This document shows positions 22,463 through 35,117 of a stretch of 64,000 nucleotides of DNA, piece by piece (positions within the stretch are counted from its first letter, which is position 1; every line of letters starts with the position of its first letter). The DNA is from Rotaria macrura. Its lineage: Eukaryota > Rotifera > Eurotatoria > Philodinida > Philodinidae. The stretch spans positions 54,798-118,797 of the forward strand of contig OENT01000425.1 of NCBI GenBank assembly GCA_900239685.1, read 5' to 3'. The position numbers and the translations under genes were made by a program. The notes beneath the pieces are model-generated. The model did not search any database. It had not been told where the DNA came from and saw only the letters and a list, made by a program, of their open reading frames with translations.

Positions 22463-25400
22463 CCAGTAATAGGGGAACAGAAGAAGAACATAAGTGCATA
22501 TATATAATCCTGTTGATAAAGAGAGGAAAATCCTAATGAGTGCATCTCAAGAAGACTCAGATCATAATATTGTATGAATAGAAAAAGAAATCCTCTCTTA
22601 GTTGTTGTTTTATTTTTCGTAAACATGACTGTTCAATAGAATCTTTTTATTACGCTTACTCTGAAGTACTTTATCATTGAGATATGATTCATTGGTGTTA
22701 GTCTTTGATAAAGCTTGTGTTGGTAGAAACCTGATGTTTGTGTCAATAAATCTAATCACAAGTGCATGTGTCTCTGATTATATCGTATTTACTCATCAAG
22801 TATGATATGGTTTAGTGAAGAAAAATTGTAATATTTGATTTATGATTCATAGATAAATGCTGGAGTAGATAACACGAATACTTCCTACGTCAAATTGTTA
22901 AAATTTACTGAGTTTTTCCAATAAATTATGTAAAAATACTGCTTTTGTTTCTATGTCAGTCTATTCAATTTACAAGCGGTAAATTTCATACTCAGAAGTA
23001 TCTGCTGACGTTTTCGTACTTAGTGTAAATTCTTCGTACAGTTCGGCATGAAATTTTTCGAATAAATGTACATTGAAGCATATTACCGTTTCGATTTCAA
23101 CAAATGTAAATGATCGGATGATACTTCAAAGAAAATTTTAGTCCTGTTCAATGTAACTTTATCCGAAATATTAATCATTGGCATTTAAATGAATACTTCT
23201 CGAGTAGAAAAATTTCTAAATTCAATCATCCCTTTTGTTTTTCTTTCTTTCTCTTGAACCTTCCGGAACATGGTACATCGATCATCGAGATCGTTAGAGT
23301 AGGTTATAAAATCAAAATCTTCTTCATTTCACCGAGACAAAGTTAAACAAGAGAAAAAACTGGTGAAATCGAATTCTATGTCAAGTCATTTTCAAATGAA
23401 ATTCTCATCAAATTGTAATTCCGTACTTCAATAGATTATTCATAAGATGATTAGGTCAAAGATTGTCAAATAAATGTTTACTCGAATAGACTTAGTATTG
23501 TTGCCCATACCGATCATCTTGATTACAAGCTATTCAATGACTGTGTTAGACTTAGAATTTTGTAAATATTTCTATAGACCAGCCACTATCTCCTTGGCAT
23601 TTGTATGCATCGTTTTTTTAAACTATTGGTAAGAAACTCAATATGTGTTCTCTCTTTTAGCTGCTACGTACGTATATAATTGCAGATTCAAGAAAAAAAG
23701 AAAAAGCTTTCGTGGGTTTGGGTAAGGGTCTCTATTGCGGTCGCATGTGTGTGCTAGTTTCATTATGTTGATATTACTCTAGGCAATCAATCCTTCTAGT
23801 TACGCTTTCAACACATTTCTTGTACAGACGCATCCATGCACATATCTAGTCAACATTTACGTGTGCACCATAAATGACAACTTTATCTTTTCGTAGCCGT
23901 CAGATGATTTCGACACCTAATTTACATTAGTATCTGACTTCATTCAATTAAATCATTGACGAAAAAGCTTCCAGATCTTTTCCATGAGCTATCATCTGTA
24001 AATACACAATATAGTTAGTGCCCTAGTAAACATTGGAAACTGTGTAATGCATACTCTTCATAGGTTCGTCTAGCGTCTCGGTGTTTTGGAAAAACGGATC
24101 GTTGAATTTCGAACTAAAACTTTGCATATTGATCGAGTTTAACTATATGAGTGAATTGTATTTCATTTATACAAATGGAAGAGAATAAAATAGCTACGTA
24201 TTTTGATAGAGCAGTCTAAAAAACTTAGAAGAAACTTATTTTCCTTACACTTTACTCAAACATATGATCGTCGTAGCAATGTAAAAAATGCAAATAATCA
24301 ATTTTGCAGGATTTTTTCAAAAATACTTTGTAATTTTTAACAAAATAGAACAAATCCTACACTCATCAGTGCAGCTCGATTAGGTATGTCAAGCTTTCCA
24401 CTCCTTCTACGCTAATTTGCCTTTCTTATTGCTTCTATCGTCTTACACTGTTCACCGAAACGAAGTGATTGATTGGGCCTCATTTTTATTTAGTCCCTGG
24501 ACCGCTGCACTGGCATAAGGAACGATGTTGATCTCAAAACCATTTCAATCTGAAAGCTCGGCTAGATTAGGTCAAGCATTGCTGTTTTGAAAACTATAAA
24601 CCATGTTAAATCTGAAAATACTAGTGAAAAGTTCTTTATTTTGGAAACAGCATATATCTTCTGACACTTTGTTCCCTATGAAATCAAACGTTGTTCTGAA
24701 TGGTGTATACCATTAGATCGACCTACCAATGACGAATCGAATGGTTCATTATAAGTTAATAACTGACCTAGAAGTGATTGAGATATTAATCGTTTTACAT
24801 AGAGGGTTATTTTACATATCATCTGTTGATTGCTTAGTTCAAGAACATGTGAGCAGTTTGGTTTTTTTATTAGATATAAGCACCACAGAGAGTAAAAAAA
24901 AAGAGTACAGATTTCATGTAAAAGAATCGAACCAATTAAAAGATTTATAAGTCACAAATTTCAAAAAATAACAGGACAAAATGAGTATACATTAGACGTT
25001 TTGAAAATTTATTTGCTCACACCCATTTAAGATTTCGATGAAATGCAGCACTGTTCTTAGAGAAGTTGTGGCTACCAGTGATCTTATTTTTTTAAAATTG
25101 TTCCGAATTGTTAAGTATATTTCTTTCAAGAAGATTACGGGACAATAAAAGACAAACTATGTGGGGTCAACTCAACATTTTTCATTTGTTCATTAAAGAA
25201 GGCATTTTCGAGTAAAAATCAAGTCATACTCTGATTCTTTGCACATTTTTCTATGCATATCTAATTAAACAAAATGCGACAATAAACTTTTCTTATATTG
25301 AAAAATGTTCCACTCTAGAGAAAGGGGTCGCTTATTTTTATGATTTTGTCAGTTTCACCAAGCATAACTGCAGATAGGAATGACATCGGCTCCTGAAATT

Positions 25401-26501
25401 TTAAGAAGTGTAGAAATACACGTAAATGAATATTCTGTGAAATTTTCAAATCAATTCGAGTGGTGGAACAAAAATAGTCGCTTGGGGATACATTTGTACA
25501 ACAGGAAAAAGATTCGCCCATATAAAAGTTTCCATGAAAAATTTTCAATGTTTTGAAAAGCGTTTGCTTTCAATTCTCTCTAAAAGGGTTATTATGTTGA
25601 AATTGTCATATTTCATTTGTTTTATAAAAGCTAGTGTAATTAAAGTTAATCAATAGAAAAGGTTGCAATTCAAAGTTCAAAGATTTTATTTCTCGAAAAA
25701 CCTAGACTCTTAAAGAAACCTATGAACAGTAAGTGTTAAAAACTTCTATTATCTTCGTCAAAGTTCAGTGAAGAGCATTGGGATCGGTCACATATAATAT
25801 GTTATCATTTTAATCGTGCTAAATCAAGACAATTACTGAATATACCCGCAACTTAAAGACTAAAATGTCGAACTCCAATATCTTTATGCCTATTGTCCTA
25901 ATATTACTATAAGGAGAAGGCATTTGCTTGTCTTCCCGTTGATAAGTTCCGAGATCGATTCGGTTTGATTATCATGGGTACTATAATAGTTCTTAAAACT
26001 TGACTTCAAAGTGGTTTTTCTACCAAATTATGTCGTCGATATTGAACTAAATATGCTGGGTGTAATTCGTAGCTCAACGAGTCTCAAAATAGTGGCTACA
26101 TGTAGAGACTCTGGTTAATGAGTGGGAGAAGCTTCAATTCGGAATCAATTGAAAGGATACTGCTAGAAAGTATCTTAAAATCCAGTTATTGTTTACTGTC
26201 CATAGTCATTGAAGCGTAATGAAATACGTGTCTATCCATTCGTTTCTTCCAAATCAATTTTTTGTCGAGACAAAATTCGTTTCGGATATTGAAAGTAAAA
26301 TTTGAAATTTTCTTTTTTGAAGTATGATTTTGAAACCTATTGAGTTTCAATCATATTTATTTCTATGGGAAAATATTTATTAGAATGTATGGTTAAAGAC
26401 TTGGCTAAAAGCATCGACAGCAAGCAAATAAACATTAACTGGTGAAAATAAGGGATGAAGACGATAATTACAAGTCTCTTGAGAAGCTTGATGATGTTCA
26501 T
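22463..26501. other. Intergenic, about 4 kb without a recognised gene
   Basis: AT-rich throughout. Short frames (24729-24950 plus, 25315-25548 minus) carry no known motifs and no credible splice structure. An AATAAA on the minus strand near 26356-26361 could serve the C18orf32-like gene to the right. Otherwise I see nothing. Confidence 0.5.
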
Positions 26502-26917
26502 TTATTCGTTCTGTGTTGATGAAGAAGTTGAACGTTGATGAATGTCCATATCATCTGTTGTTGTTTTAGTTATTAAATCAGGATATAGTTTATTACTCTC
26601 ATCGGCCGAAGACTGAAAATCGAAATTTTTTTATGTATTTTTTACTTTTGAAAATACACTAGAGTTTTTTTTCCACTACGTACTTTTGAAGCATTTTTAT
26701 TCTTTTTTGGCATTGGACAAGATTGTGGTAGACGAATACCAATTTTTTCTCCAAAGCGTTCAAGTTTTTCAGCCCAAACTCCTATGTAATTACCAACACA
26801 TCGTAATGGGGGATAAAATTGGCAAAGTTTTTCGTAGATTGGCTTTATATACGGTTCAAGAAATTTACACCAAATAACAATAGCCAAACCAACAAAAATA
26901 CACGGTACACAGACCAT
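26502..26917 (-). CDS. C18orf32/UPF0729-family small membrane protein
   Basis: Predicted 114 aa from exons 26684-26917 and 26502-26612, joined in phase 0 across a 71-bp intron with a GTACGT donor. The ATG at 26917 gives MVCVPCIFVGLAIVIWCKFL then EPYIKPIYEKL, closely matching the family start MVCIPCIV...KKFLEPYIYPL. The first 20 residues form one hydrophobic segment, which in the human protein serves ER and lipid-droplet association. The vertebrate protein has about 76 residues. The extra length here comes from a longer middle (Arg/Lys-rich, ending PKKNKN) and an acidic, Ser/Thr-rich tail. The molecular role of the family is poorly known; NF-kB activation has been reported in overexpression screens. 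The gene is tail-to-head with cactin on the same strand. Confidence 0.85.
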
Positions 26918-28393
26918 TGTTTTCTTTGCAATTATCTGAAATATAAATGTTCAAATTATAACATTCATGAATTTGTTTGTCGTTGAATAATATTTAATTT
27001 ATTAGCTCGAAGTCAGATATCACTTTTTCAATAGATGACAATAGAGTTATCGGAAAGTTGGAGATGAATTCTATTTCGTTCGAATGAATCTATGATTGAA
27101 TCGGATTCGTTCTCGGAATAATTTCTAGTCGAAATGTTTTTAGCATGTTAACAAATCGACAGAGTATCATTGAATGTTCGAACGCATCCCTGTTGCTCAT
27201 TGTGTCGTTCGATTGACTGCGTCAAGGAATCGGAGTGTGTCATTGTTTGACGTCATTCTCTTTACAATTACACTCGAATTCATAACGAAAGTTGTAGTCA
27301 ACAGCGTTATCAATCAATCGATCTATTAGTAAATTAATTTTATATGTTATATAAGATGTTCGAGAAGGAAAACGACGATTGCAAAAATAAGATTCAGTCT
27401 AATTTTTTTAACAAGACTCACACCAAGAAGTAATCTCTCTTTTTCCAATCGACAAAAACTACGGAGCCATTCTGCAAAAGTTTGTCTTATTGGAAGATTC
27501 ATATGAAAGAAACCATCGACTACTGGAAAAGAAAACGTAGTATCTTCCATTAAACCAGAACAAGAGTGCAAACTTCTTGAAGGTTCGATAATTGCCGAGT
27601 GATCGTATCCTACTTATTGAGAAAATGATATTTCTTCTTTTCATTCGATCATGTCCGAGTCTTTTCCTACCGGGAATTAACTAAACCAACAAAACTATAG
27701 TTTTATTAGAAAAACTAAAGACAAAAGCGACTTGTTGATCGGAAACGATTACTTATTTTCTGTTGATCATCAACTAGGTACGTAATACTGAATAAACTGA
27801 GCGAAATTGTTTCTTTCTGACAAAAACATCACTATTAATGTTTATCGATACAATGAATGAAGTCTTGCGCGTCGAATATAGAAATGCATCCATTTCATCA
27901 AACAGAACAAGAATAATCATGTCAAAAAACAATAACAAGTTAAACAAATGAACAGCGCAATGTTTGACATAATCAAATGCGAATCTGTTGAAATGAGGTG
28001 TTTTACTTCGTTAACGTCTACGTTGTGAAAATTTGTCAGATTAGATTCACAAAGAATTATAGAAAACATTACTGTACGAAATCACTTAAGTCGATAATTG
28101 AGCACGATTGCCACAGTGTCATGTTCATCATTGTTGAGTGAACAATGGTGTCTCTCCTGTTGAACTATGTAACACATATTCATGTGAACTATTCTATTCT
28201 GAAATAACCTCCTCAACGATGAAATCTAGAAAGAAAATCAGATTTATATTATAGAGAACTATTGAAAATGAAGAGAATAGTAAAATGTTGGTCTTCGAAA
28301 GTCCCTCCGACCGTTATCTATTCAAGTTTAGATCATACAAGAAAATATTTCACATACGAAAACAATAAACAAGAGATGAGGGAATGAAAATGT
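26918..28393. other. Spacer between C18orf32-like gene and cactin
   Basis: It should contain the promoter of the C18orf32-like gene and the 3' end of cactin. On the minus strand an exon-like block at 27424-27522 sits between a TTTTCCAG acceptor and a GTGTGAG donor and reads VVDGFFHMNLPIRQ then TFAEWLRSFCRLEKER. I do not recognise it and cannot connect it to either gene. Confidence 0.35.
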
Positions 28394-31300
28394 TTATCGA
28401 CGATATTTCCATTTACGGAAATGAAACCATAATTGAAATATTCCATTTTGAAAATGACACCGAAATCCATGTTTATATGAATAATCCCATTCTTTGCTCA
28501 CAATCTTAAATGCGATATCCTTAAAACAAAAAGTGAATATTTTAAGAATGACGTTTTATTCAGTCTCTCGTAAATATCTTACTTCATACGGTGGTCCAGC
28601 ATGAAATTTCAGAATTGAAAAATCTCTATTGTCTTCACAAACAGTCTACGGATAACGTAAAAACAATAATTAATTATTGAAAGGCAATGAAAATAAAATT
28701 ACTTACAAGACTGTACGATGGTGTCTTTGTTTTATCGATCAAATCAGGATAGAAAATCTAATAAAAACAAAAATTTATATTTTAAAAAGGTCACAACTAA
28801 TATATTTGAGAAACAATTGTTCTCAATATTCTGTTCAACTGTAGTTTGAATAGAACTTATCGAAGTATTTCGAACGACACATGCAATGAGCATGTTCTAG
28901 CAATATTGAAACTAATCATATTTGTAAGAAAAGTTAAAATGTTGTAATACATAACTGCCATAGTGTTTTGCAAATATTTGACCTTACGAGAAAATTTCAG
29001 AAGTCTCTTCAACATAGTTCGAACAGATTTCAGATTCATATGTGCCGTATGGTTGAACGATGCGAGAACTTTTCTCTTGAGGTCAATGAAAAATAATGCC
29101 GTTATGAATGAAAAGTACTTTCCAATAATATAATCCAATTGTCACGTAGATCTAGTTTTCTCAAATGAAATGAGTTACTCAACTGTGTTTCAAACATATT
29201 ATTAAATGGCTAGAGAAAATATTGGATCTATTTTCTATTCAATGGTCAATGTCGATAAATTTTGTGTTGCGAGATATTGGCAAAGAAAAATCTTTCTTCC
29301 GGTATCAGTGTTTATTGACATTTGTCATTTTACTTAAAGTAATTCTTCGAATGTTCAAAGTTCGGAGTTGTAATGTGAATTCAAGCAAAGACGCACTCTC
29401 ACTAATACTGCCATAGAAAAGCTTTTAATACTCGAATGACTTCAATAAACTAAATCTGTTCTCAAGCGAAACGACGATTGTGTACTGTTGGAGAACGGAA
29501 ATTACAGTTTAATCGAACGACATATTTTCAAAAAGTGCGATTAAATCATTCCATTGAGTAATTCAAACTGATTTGAATAAACGCTAAGACGAACGGATCA
29601 CAATAGAACTCACATACGTTCGTCACAGAGAAAAATACTCATCTTTAGTTCAGTGATAAATAGAAGGATGGAAGGAAGCTCATATGCCATCCACACTGGG
29701 GTTCTAGATGTGAAGACTAAAATTGATGTAACGATTGAGATCGACATCAGAGTCGAAACTAATATTCATCTCTTTGGAATATCTTTTTTTCCTTTAATTG
29801 AACCCTTGACACGTGAAGCTATTTTTCCCTACGAGACATACTAGATGTTACTGTTTAGATCGGTGAGTGCATTTCAAACATGATGAAAAGTACAAGACTT
29901 ACATTAAATTTATATCCTTGAACAGTCTTTGGCGGTGGATTATCTGTATCGTAATGTTTTTTATTATATTGATTCCAATCATATCCCTAGAAGAAATTAT
30001 AATCACAATATACTTTCAATAAACATATTTATCAACATACCGTATGAACTTTATTAAAAACGCGAGGTTTTCTCGGTCGATATTTATCAGACCATAAATA
30101 TTGAACGTCCATAGGTACAACCGTATTTATAATTGAATCGTCAGCAGTTAAACTGCCCATACTTCTGGCAAACGCTTCAAACGCATCTTCTACATCAGGC
30201 TTAACAGAGCCAGATTTAATAACAGATTCACGTTGTTGTTTTAGTTTATCCCAATCATCGGTTTCATCTGTACAACGTTTTTGTATTTCCAAATCAAGAT
30301 CGTTTATGTTAAATAACATTGGTGAATAACGGCCTTGTTCGTAATTACGTAAACATTTGCCTTCTAAATCTTCGTTCGATTCGAAATCATTCTCGTTATG
30401 TTGGTTGGTAGTTTCACTGTCTTTTTTCTTTGATACGGTTGATGTTGAAGACGTTTTTGATGAAACTGGTGCAGGTGCATGGAATATGCCTTGTTCTAAT
30501 TTGATTTTTTGTAATTTCCTCTTCAATGTCAATTGATGCCGATCACGAAGACGTGCTCGAGCCATGTGAGCTTGTAATTGAGATAGTAACGATTCCCAAT
30601 AACCAATATCAATACCTTTTTCATTGTCGATTTTCGATCTAAATTTAAAAACGAAAACGATATTTCGTCTAGTTTCAATTAAGTGTCAACTTCTGCCAAG
30701 ATGAATGGAGCTATCAGAAGACAGACTTCAGCGAGGCGACACAAGCAAGTTTCACTTCGAAAACTCTAGAGCATCGTAAAAATCTATATCTACTCTAGAA
30801 AATTCCTACATGTACTTAACAGTTATTGGACTCGGTTATCAGTAGACAGATAGTCGTTGTCAACACATGCAAAATTGAAAAGAATTGAATTAGATGTCCA
30901 TTTATGAGACAACAGTACGTACAAGTAATCACCGGTTCTTTCGATTACCCGTCGGAATAAAATATGAAACATGGTGCTGTTTATCATCGAGAGATTCTAT
31001 ATTGAGATACATTTTTTCCACCATCCTTTCACTTAATCTTCCAGAAGAGCAATTAGAAGCTGGTTCCCTATGCAAGAATGAGGTATGCGTGATCTTAAAA
31101 AGTCAATGTTATCTGTCACGACCCGAGAAACGTTCCAGGAAGATATCTGTCATAGACTGTTGCTTCCATCTATAAACCATGTAGACATCTACTCTATGTA
31201 CATCAACACTCGTCTTGGTACAAGACAAAAATAGTATTCACATGTTCAATTTTCAGAACATGTTATATATGCAGAGATTCCCAACGATATACTGATCAGA

Positions 31301-34300
31301 TAATTTTTTGTAGTATGACACAAATGCAAACGTAGAAGTATGCGAGGTCTGCTACTACCAAAGACGATTCAGATTAAGTTACACATCTATTTGATGATTT
31401 ATGTGTACGCAACAAAATTATCTTTTTTTATTAACCAGATAAAATTGAATCCAAATGATTGTTTCTACTATTCAGTACACTGTCGTCGTCCTATAATCAA
31501 TCTTATTTCGGAGTTGTCGTTTTTTTTTCAGTAGAATGTACATAGTCGAATCAATAATCATGAAAATAAATGTGCATCAACGACAAGAGAGATAGTAAAA
31601 ATAAAAAAAAAACAGATCTCTGTGTTGATATAGATGTAGAAAGCTTCCTTATTAACTATGATCGTACAATTATGATTAAACTAACCCCCCTACAATAAAA
31701 GACCCCGGGTCCTTTATTATGTTCCTGCTTAAAAATTTTCCAGGGAGGTCTTCTATTAAGAACCAAATTTTTTCCCAATATTTAATTTAAAAGTTTTTCC
31801 AGAAAACTAAGGCGATTTTCAAGATCCTCATCGGAATTTTCAAGGCTTTAAGGGTGTCATTATCATTATGAACACATTCTCATAATATTTACAACTGAAA
31901 ACTCTAAGAATCAAACATAGTTTGATGGAAAAACACTAATTAAAATCCCTAGTAGGCAAAAAATTAATTAAGTAAAGGGGGTCTTCTATTACGTTGGACG
32001 AAATTTTTCTCCAGAGGGGTCTTCTATTATAGAAGGGTCTTGTGATATGGGGGAGGGGGGGGGCGTTATTTCGTACGTTCTTTGCAATTGATATTTCAAA
32101 AATTTCCCTACCTCAGGAATTACAGCAAAGTACCAGTAATTGTTTGAAACTTCAGTCATTCTGTTTCTTGTGGTTCGAAATTTCTGAATTTTGGATTTTC
32201 TTTTGAGAAATCTCCTTGCTTACAATTTTGAATACTACCGTTAAAATGGGATAAACAGTCGATAGACGATAATTACTAGGATTGGGATTAAAAAACGTAC
32301 TTCTGCACATCTCTAATGCTTGGGTCCGATAAACTCTAGCTGCCATTCATACGACAGAGTTGTGATTAATCCTGACTACCTTTTCCTAGTAGCCGAAGAA
32401 TACGAGTCACTAGGTTGTGGCAAGACTTTCATAACCGATGTCGGTGAAATGTACTTTTTCAAAATCCTTAGAAATTAGTTCAACGTTAGATATTAATCTT
32501 GACTGCCGTCGAAGGTTACTTTGTCACATGTGAACGAAAAGGAAATTTATGAAAAAAATTTCGAGAATGCCATTTAAAAACCCTATGCATGATCGCCCGT
32601 CACTGACTTCCTAACAAATTTGATTTTATGATGATAATTTTGAGTGACTGATCATCGACAATTCAGTAAATTCTTATGTTCTTCTATTGATGAAAAGAGC
32701 GTGCGAATACAAAAGATGTAATTTTCACCAAGCAATTCATACATAGAGCTCGATGGGTCGGAATCAGTTGTTCGCATCATATTGTATTCATGCGTAACGA
32801 TATAGCAGTAATGTGACTATACTTCGATCAAGACTGACTACTGTCAGCTAGTGTTACCGAGTGCCAAAAAAGGCGAATATTTCTTCGCAGATAAGCTGAA
32901 AACGAGAACAGGGCTCGAGTAAGTCCTACTCCAATATCAAGACCAATGACAATAATAAAATAATATGTATGTTATATCGAAAATTGACAATTCATATACC
33001 AACAATCTAATCAAATTTCAAGTGTTGATGCTTTGCTCTATGTTGTATTCGTATCAGCGCACCTCTACATGGTTTGTCTAGATAGAAAATCTAAATCAAA
33101 TTGTTACTAAATATTTTTCATATCAATGTTTCTCATTCAACGTTTTTCTATGTGACTGCATGACAAGGAATAAAGCAAGTGTTTAAATCATGAACAAAAA
33201 AGGAACAGATTTGATAAGTTTTCATAATAAAACAGAACAACATACCTAATACGTTGTTCTAATTGTTCCAACTGTAATGGTGTTTTATTTTTAAATGTTT
33301 CAGTAACATCTTGAAAAACAGCTACATTAATACCTTCTCGTCTGCCATCGATTCCTTGATCATTATATAATTGTGAAGATAATTTTCTTAATTTAGCCAA
33401 TTCATCTTCTGTTATAGTTGTTATATCTTGCCAATATTGTGCATCGTAATTGTGCGATTTTGTTCCCGATTGTTGTTGCTGTTCTAAGTCTGTATAAACA
33501 CGAATATCAGCCAATAGATCTTCAAGGTCACGAATCGTAAGACCATTTAGATAAGTTACTGGTTCATGCATCTCAACAGCTAAATCGTCATCATCATCAT
33601 TGATGTAATGGGCAAGGAGATCGATTGGCTTGGCTCGACCGTCGGCTATTCGAATTTTTGAACGAAGACGAACTTGATTGAAATGGAATGAATCTTCTTG
33701 TTTTTCCCATTCACGATAGTATTCTGCTTCTTTGATTCGTTGCAAAAATTCTTTCTCTTTGTCCATTTCTTCTTTTTGACGTTCACGTTCTAATCGTTGT
33801 TTTTTTAACTTTTCTAATTCAGTCTTAACAGAAAGAACAAATTTTGAAATAGAAGCAACAAGTCATAAAAACGGTTCAAAGAATATTTTACTTTATTTTC
33901 TTCAACACGCTGTGCTGTTAATATTTTGAGCCGATCAGTCGGGATATCAGAGAGACCTTTTTTTTCGAGTTTCTTTTTCCAAACAAATGTTTCGAGTAGT
34001 TTTTCATCACCATACGGATTATTCGTATTTGTCATACCCTATGAATATGAACATGGAAAAATTATTTAGTAAATAAATATAACCGAATTAATGAAAAAAA
34101 ATTCAAACCATATGTTCAGCATTCCAACCAAGGGCAGTTTTTTTCTTTCGTTCTTTTTCCATTTTTTTTGCTAAACGTCGTTGACGTTTTTCATGTGAAG
34201 TTTCGTAAATTTTTCGAAGTTCACGTTGTCGTCTATAAATATTATAATTACAACGATAACTAGTTATATAAATAATATTGATCTTTACCTTTTCTCTACT

Positions 34301-34536
34301 CTTATTGCTTGACGTTCTTCTTCAATTTGTTCCATCGTTTTGCCTTTCATTATTATTTTCTTTTCACGATATTCTTCTTCATCCGTTGTTGAATTCTTAC
34401 CAGATGACGACGACGACGAAGAGGTCGACGATGAGGAGGGAGTTCGTCGACGATCTTCACGTACTTGGTCTTTACGATCATCATCCTTTTTATCTCTACT
34501 TCGATGATGATGCCTCTTATGTTTTGAGTGGCCCAT
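28394..34536 (-). CDS. cactin: Cactin, spliceosome-associated / NF-kB-linked nuclear protein
   Basis: Predicted 672 aa from nine exons: 34289-34536, 34109-34232, 33892-34038, 33246-33823, 30041-30638, 29903-29986, 28707-28757, 28583-28645, 28394-28519. Phases agree at every junction. The start MGHSKHKRHHHRSRD is a basic, RS-like region followed by a Ser run. Family landmarks appear in order: NNPYGDEKLLETFVWKKKLE, LRSKIRIADGRAKPIDLLA, DDDLAVEMHEP, ITEDELAKLRKL, GYWESLL, MARARLRDRHQ, YLWSDKYRPRKPRVFNKVHT, NPPPKTVQGYKFNIFYPDLI, ILKFHAGPPYEDIAFKIV, and the terminal NGIFQLWFHFRKWKYRR. The last block is the C-terminal Cactus-binding domain. The protein acts in the nucleus in pre-mRNA splicing and modulates Rel/NF-kB signalling in flies and mammals. 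Most introns are 54-70 bp; two are long (2,607 and 1,145 bp). The human protein is 758 aa. Confidence 0.95.
30639..33245 (-). other. cactin: 2.6-kb cactin intron
   Basis: Bounded by a GTATGT donor (33245) and a TTTAG acceptor before the exon starting at 30638, splicing in phase 2. About forty times longer than most of its neighbours. It holds a G/C-tract repeat element at 31686-32072 and otherwise AT-rich sequence. Open frames inside it (30894-31175, 31340-31534, 32152-32346) are short and unrecognised. Confidence 0.7.
31686..32072. mobile_element. MITE-like insert with poly-C/poly-G ends and GGTCTTCTATTA repeats
   Basis: It starts TAACCCCCCTACAATAAAAG and ends GGGGGAGGGGGGGGGCGTTA, an imperfect terminal inverted repeat of about 25 bp. 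GGTCTTCTATTA recurs at about 31756, 31980 and 32020, with inverted relatives at both ends. A TA dinucleotide lies at each edge, which would suit a Tc/mariner-type insertion, but two bases are weak evidence. It lies inside the long cactin intron. No coding sequence. Confidence 0.4.
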
Positions 34537-35117
34537 TTCGTTATAACTGTAAAGAGAAATAACACCTGGTCATTTCAACACAAGATTTTATCAAATAATG
34601 ATACGATAGTTGAGTTCATGCGTCATTACGTACAAATTTACTCCATTGGTCATTCATCATACGGCAAACAGAAGATAGAATAATTAAAATAGTCATCTTT
34701 TCACAATCTAATTCCAACTTGAGGAAGAATTATTAAAAAAAATAAATAAGATTATTCGAATTTTTTCCTATATAGATGTCGCCTAGGAAAAATATTCATC
34801 GAAATTCATGTTTGGTAGTTATTTGAATATTCTTTAAAAATTCGTTATAATTTTATGTGAATTCAAGATATGGGTAATTATTCGTATAATAAAACGAGCC
34901 CGGAAATAACAAATCAACAACAACAACATTATATCGAGAGCAACAAATAGCGTTAACTTTATCGAATCCTTCGTTTTTTTTGCAGTTCTTTGATAACTTC
35001 TACATGCGAATACTAGCTTGTTTGATCATGAGAGAGAAAAAACAACAAACATTTTTTATGTCAATTTAGATATGCACGAATTGAATTCAATTCCTCATTA
35101 TTTTTAATCATCGAGCC
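34537..35117. promoter_or_regulatory. Divergent promoter region between cactin and unc-13
   Basis: The start codons of cactin (minus, 34536) and the proposed unc-13 long form (plus, 35118) are 581 bp apart and head to head. Both 5' UTRs and promoters should lie here. The sequence is AT-rich; I could not assign TATA or initiator elements. A bidirectional promoter is an inference from position. Confidence 0.4.
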
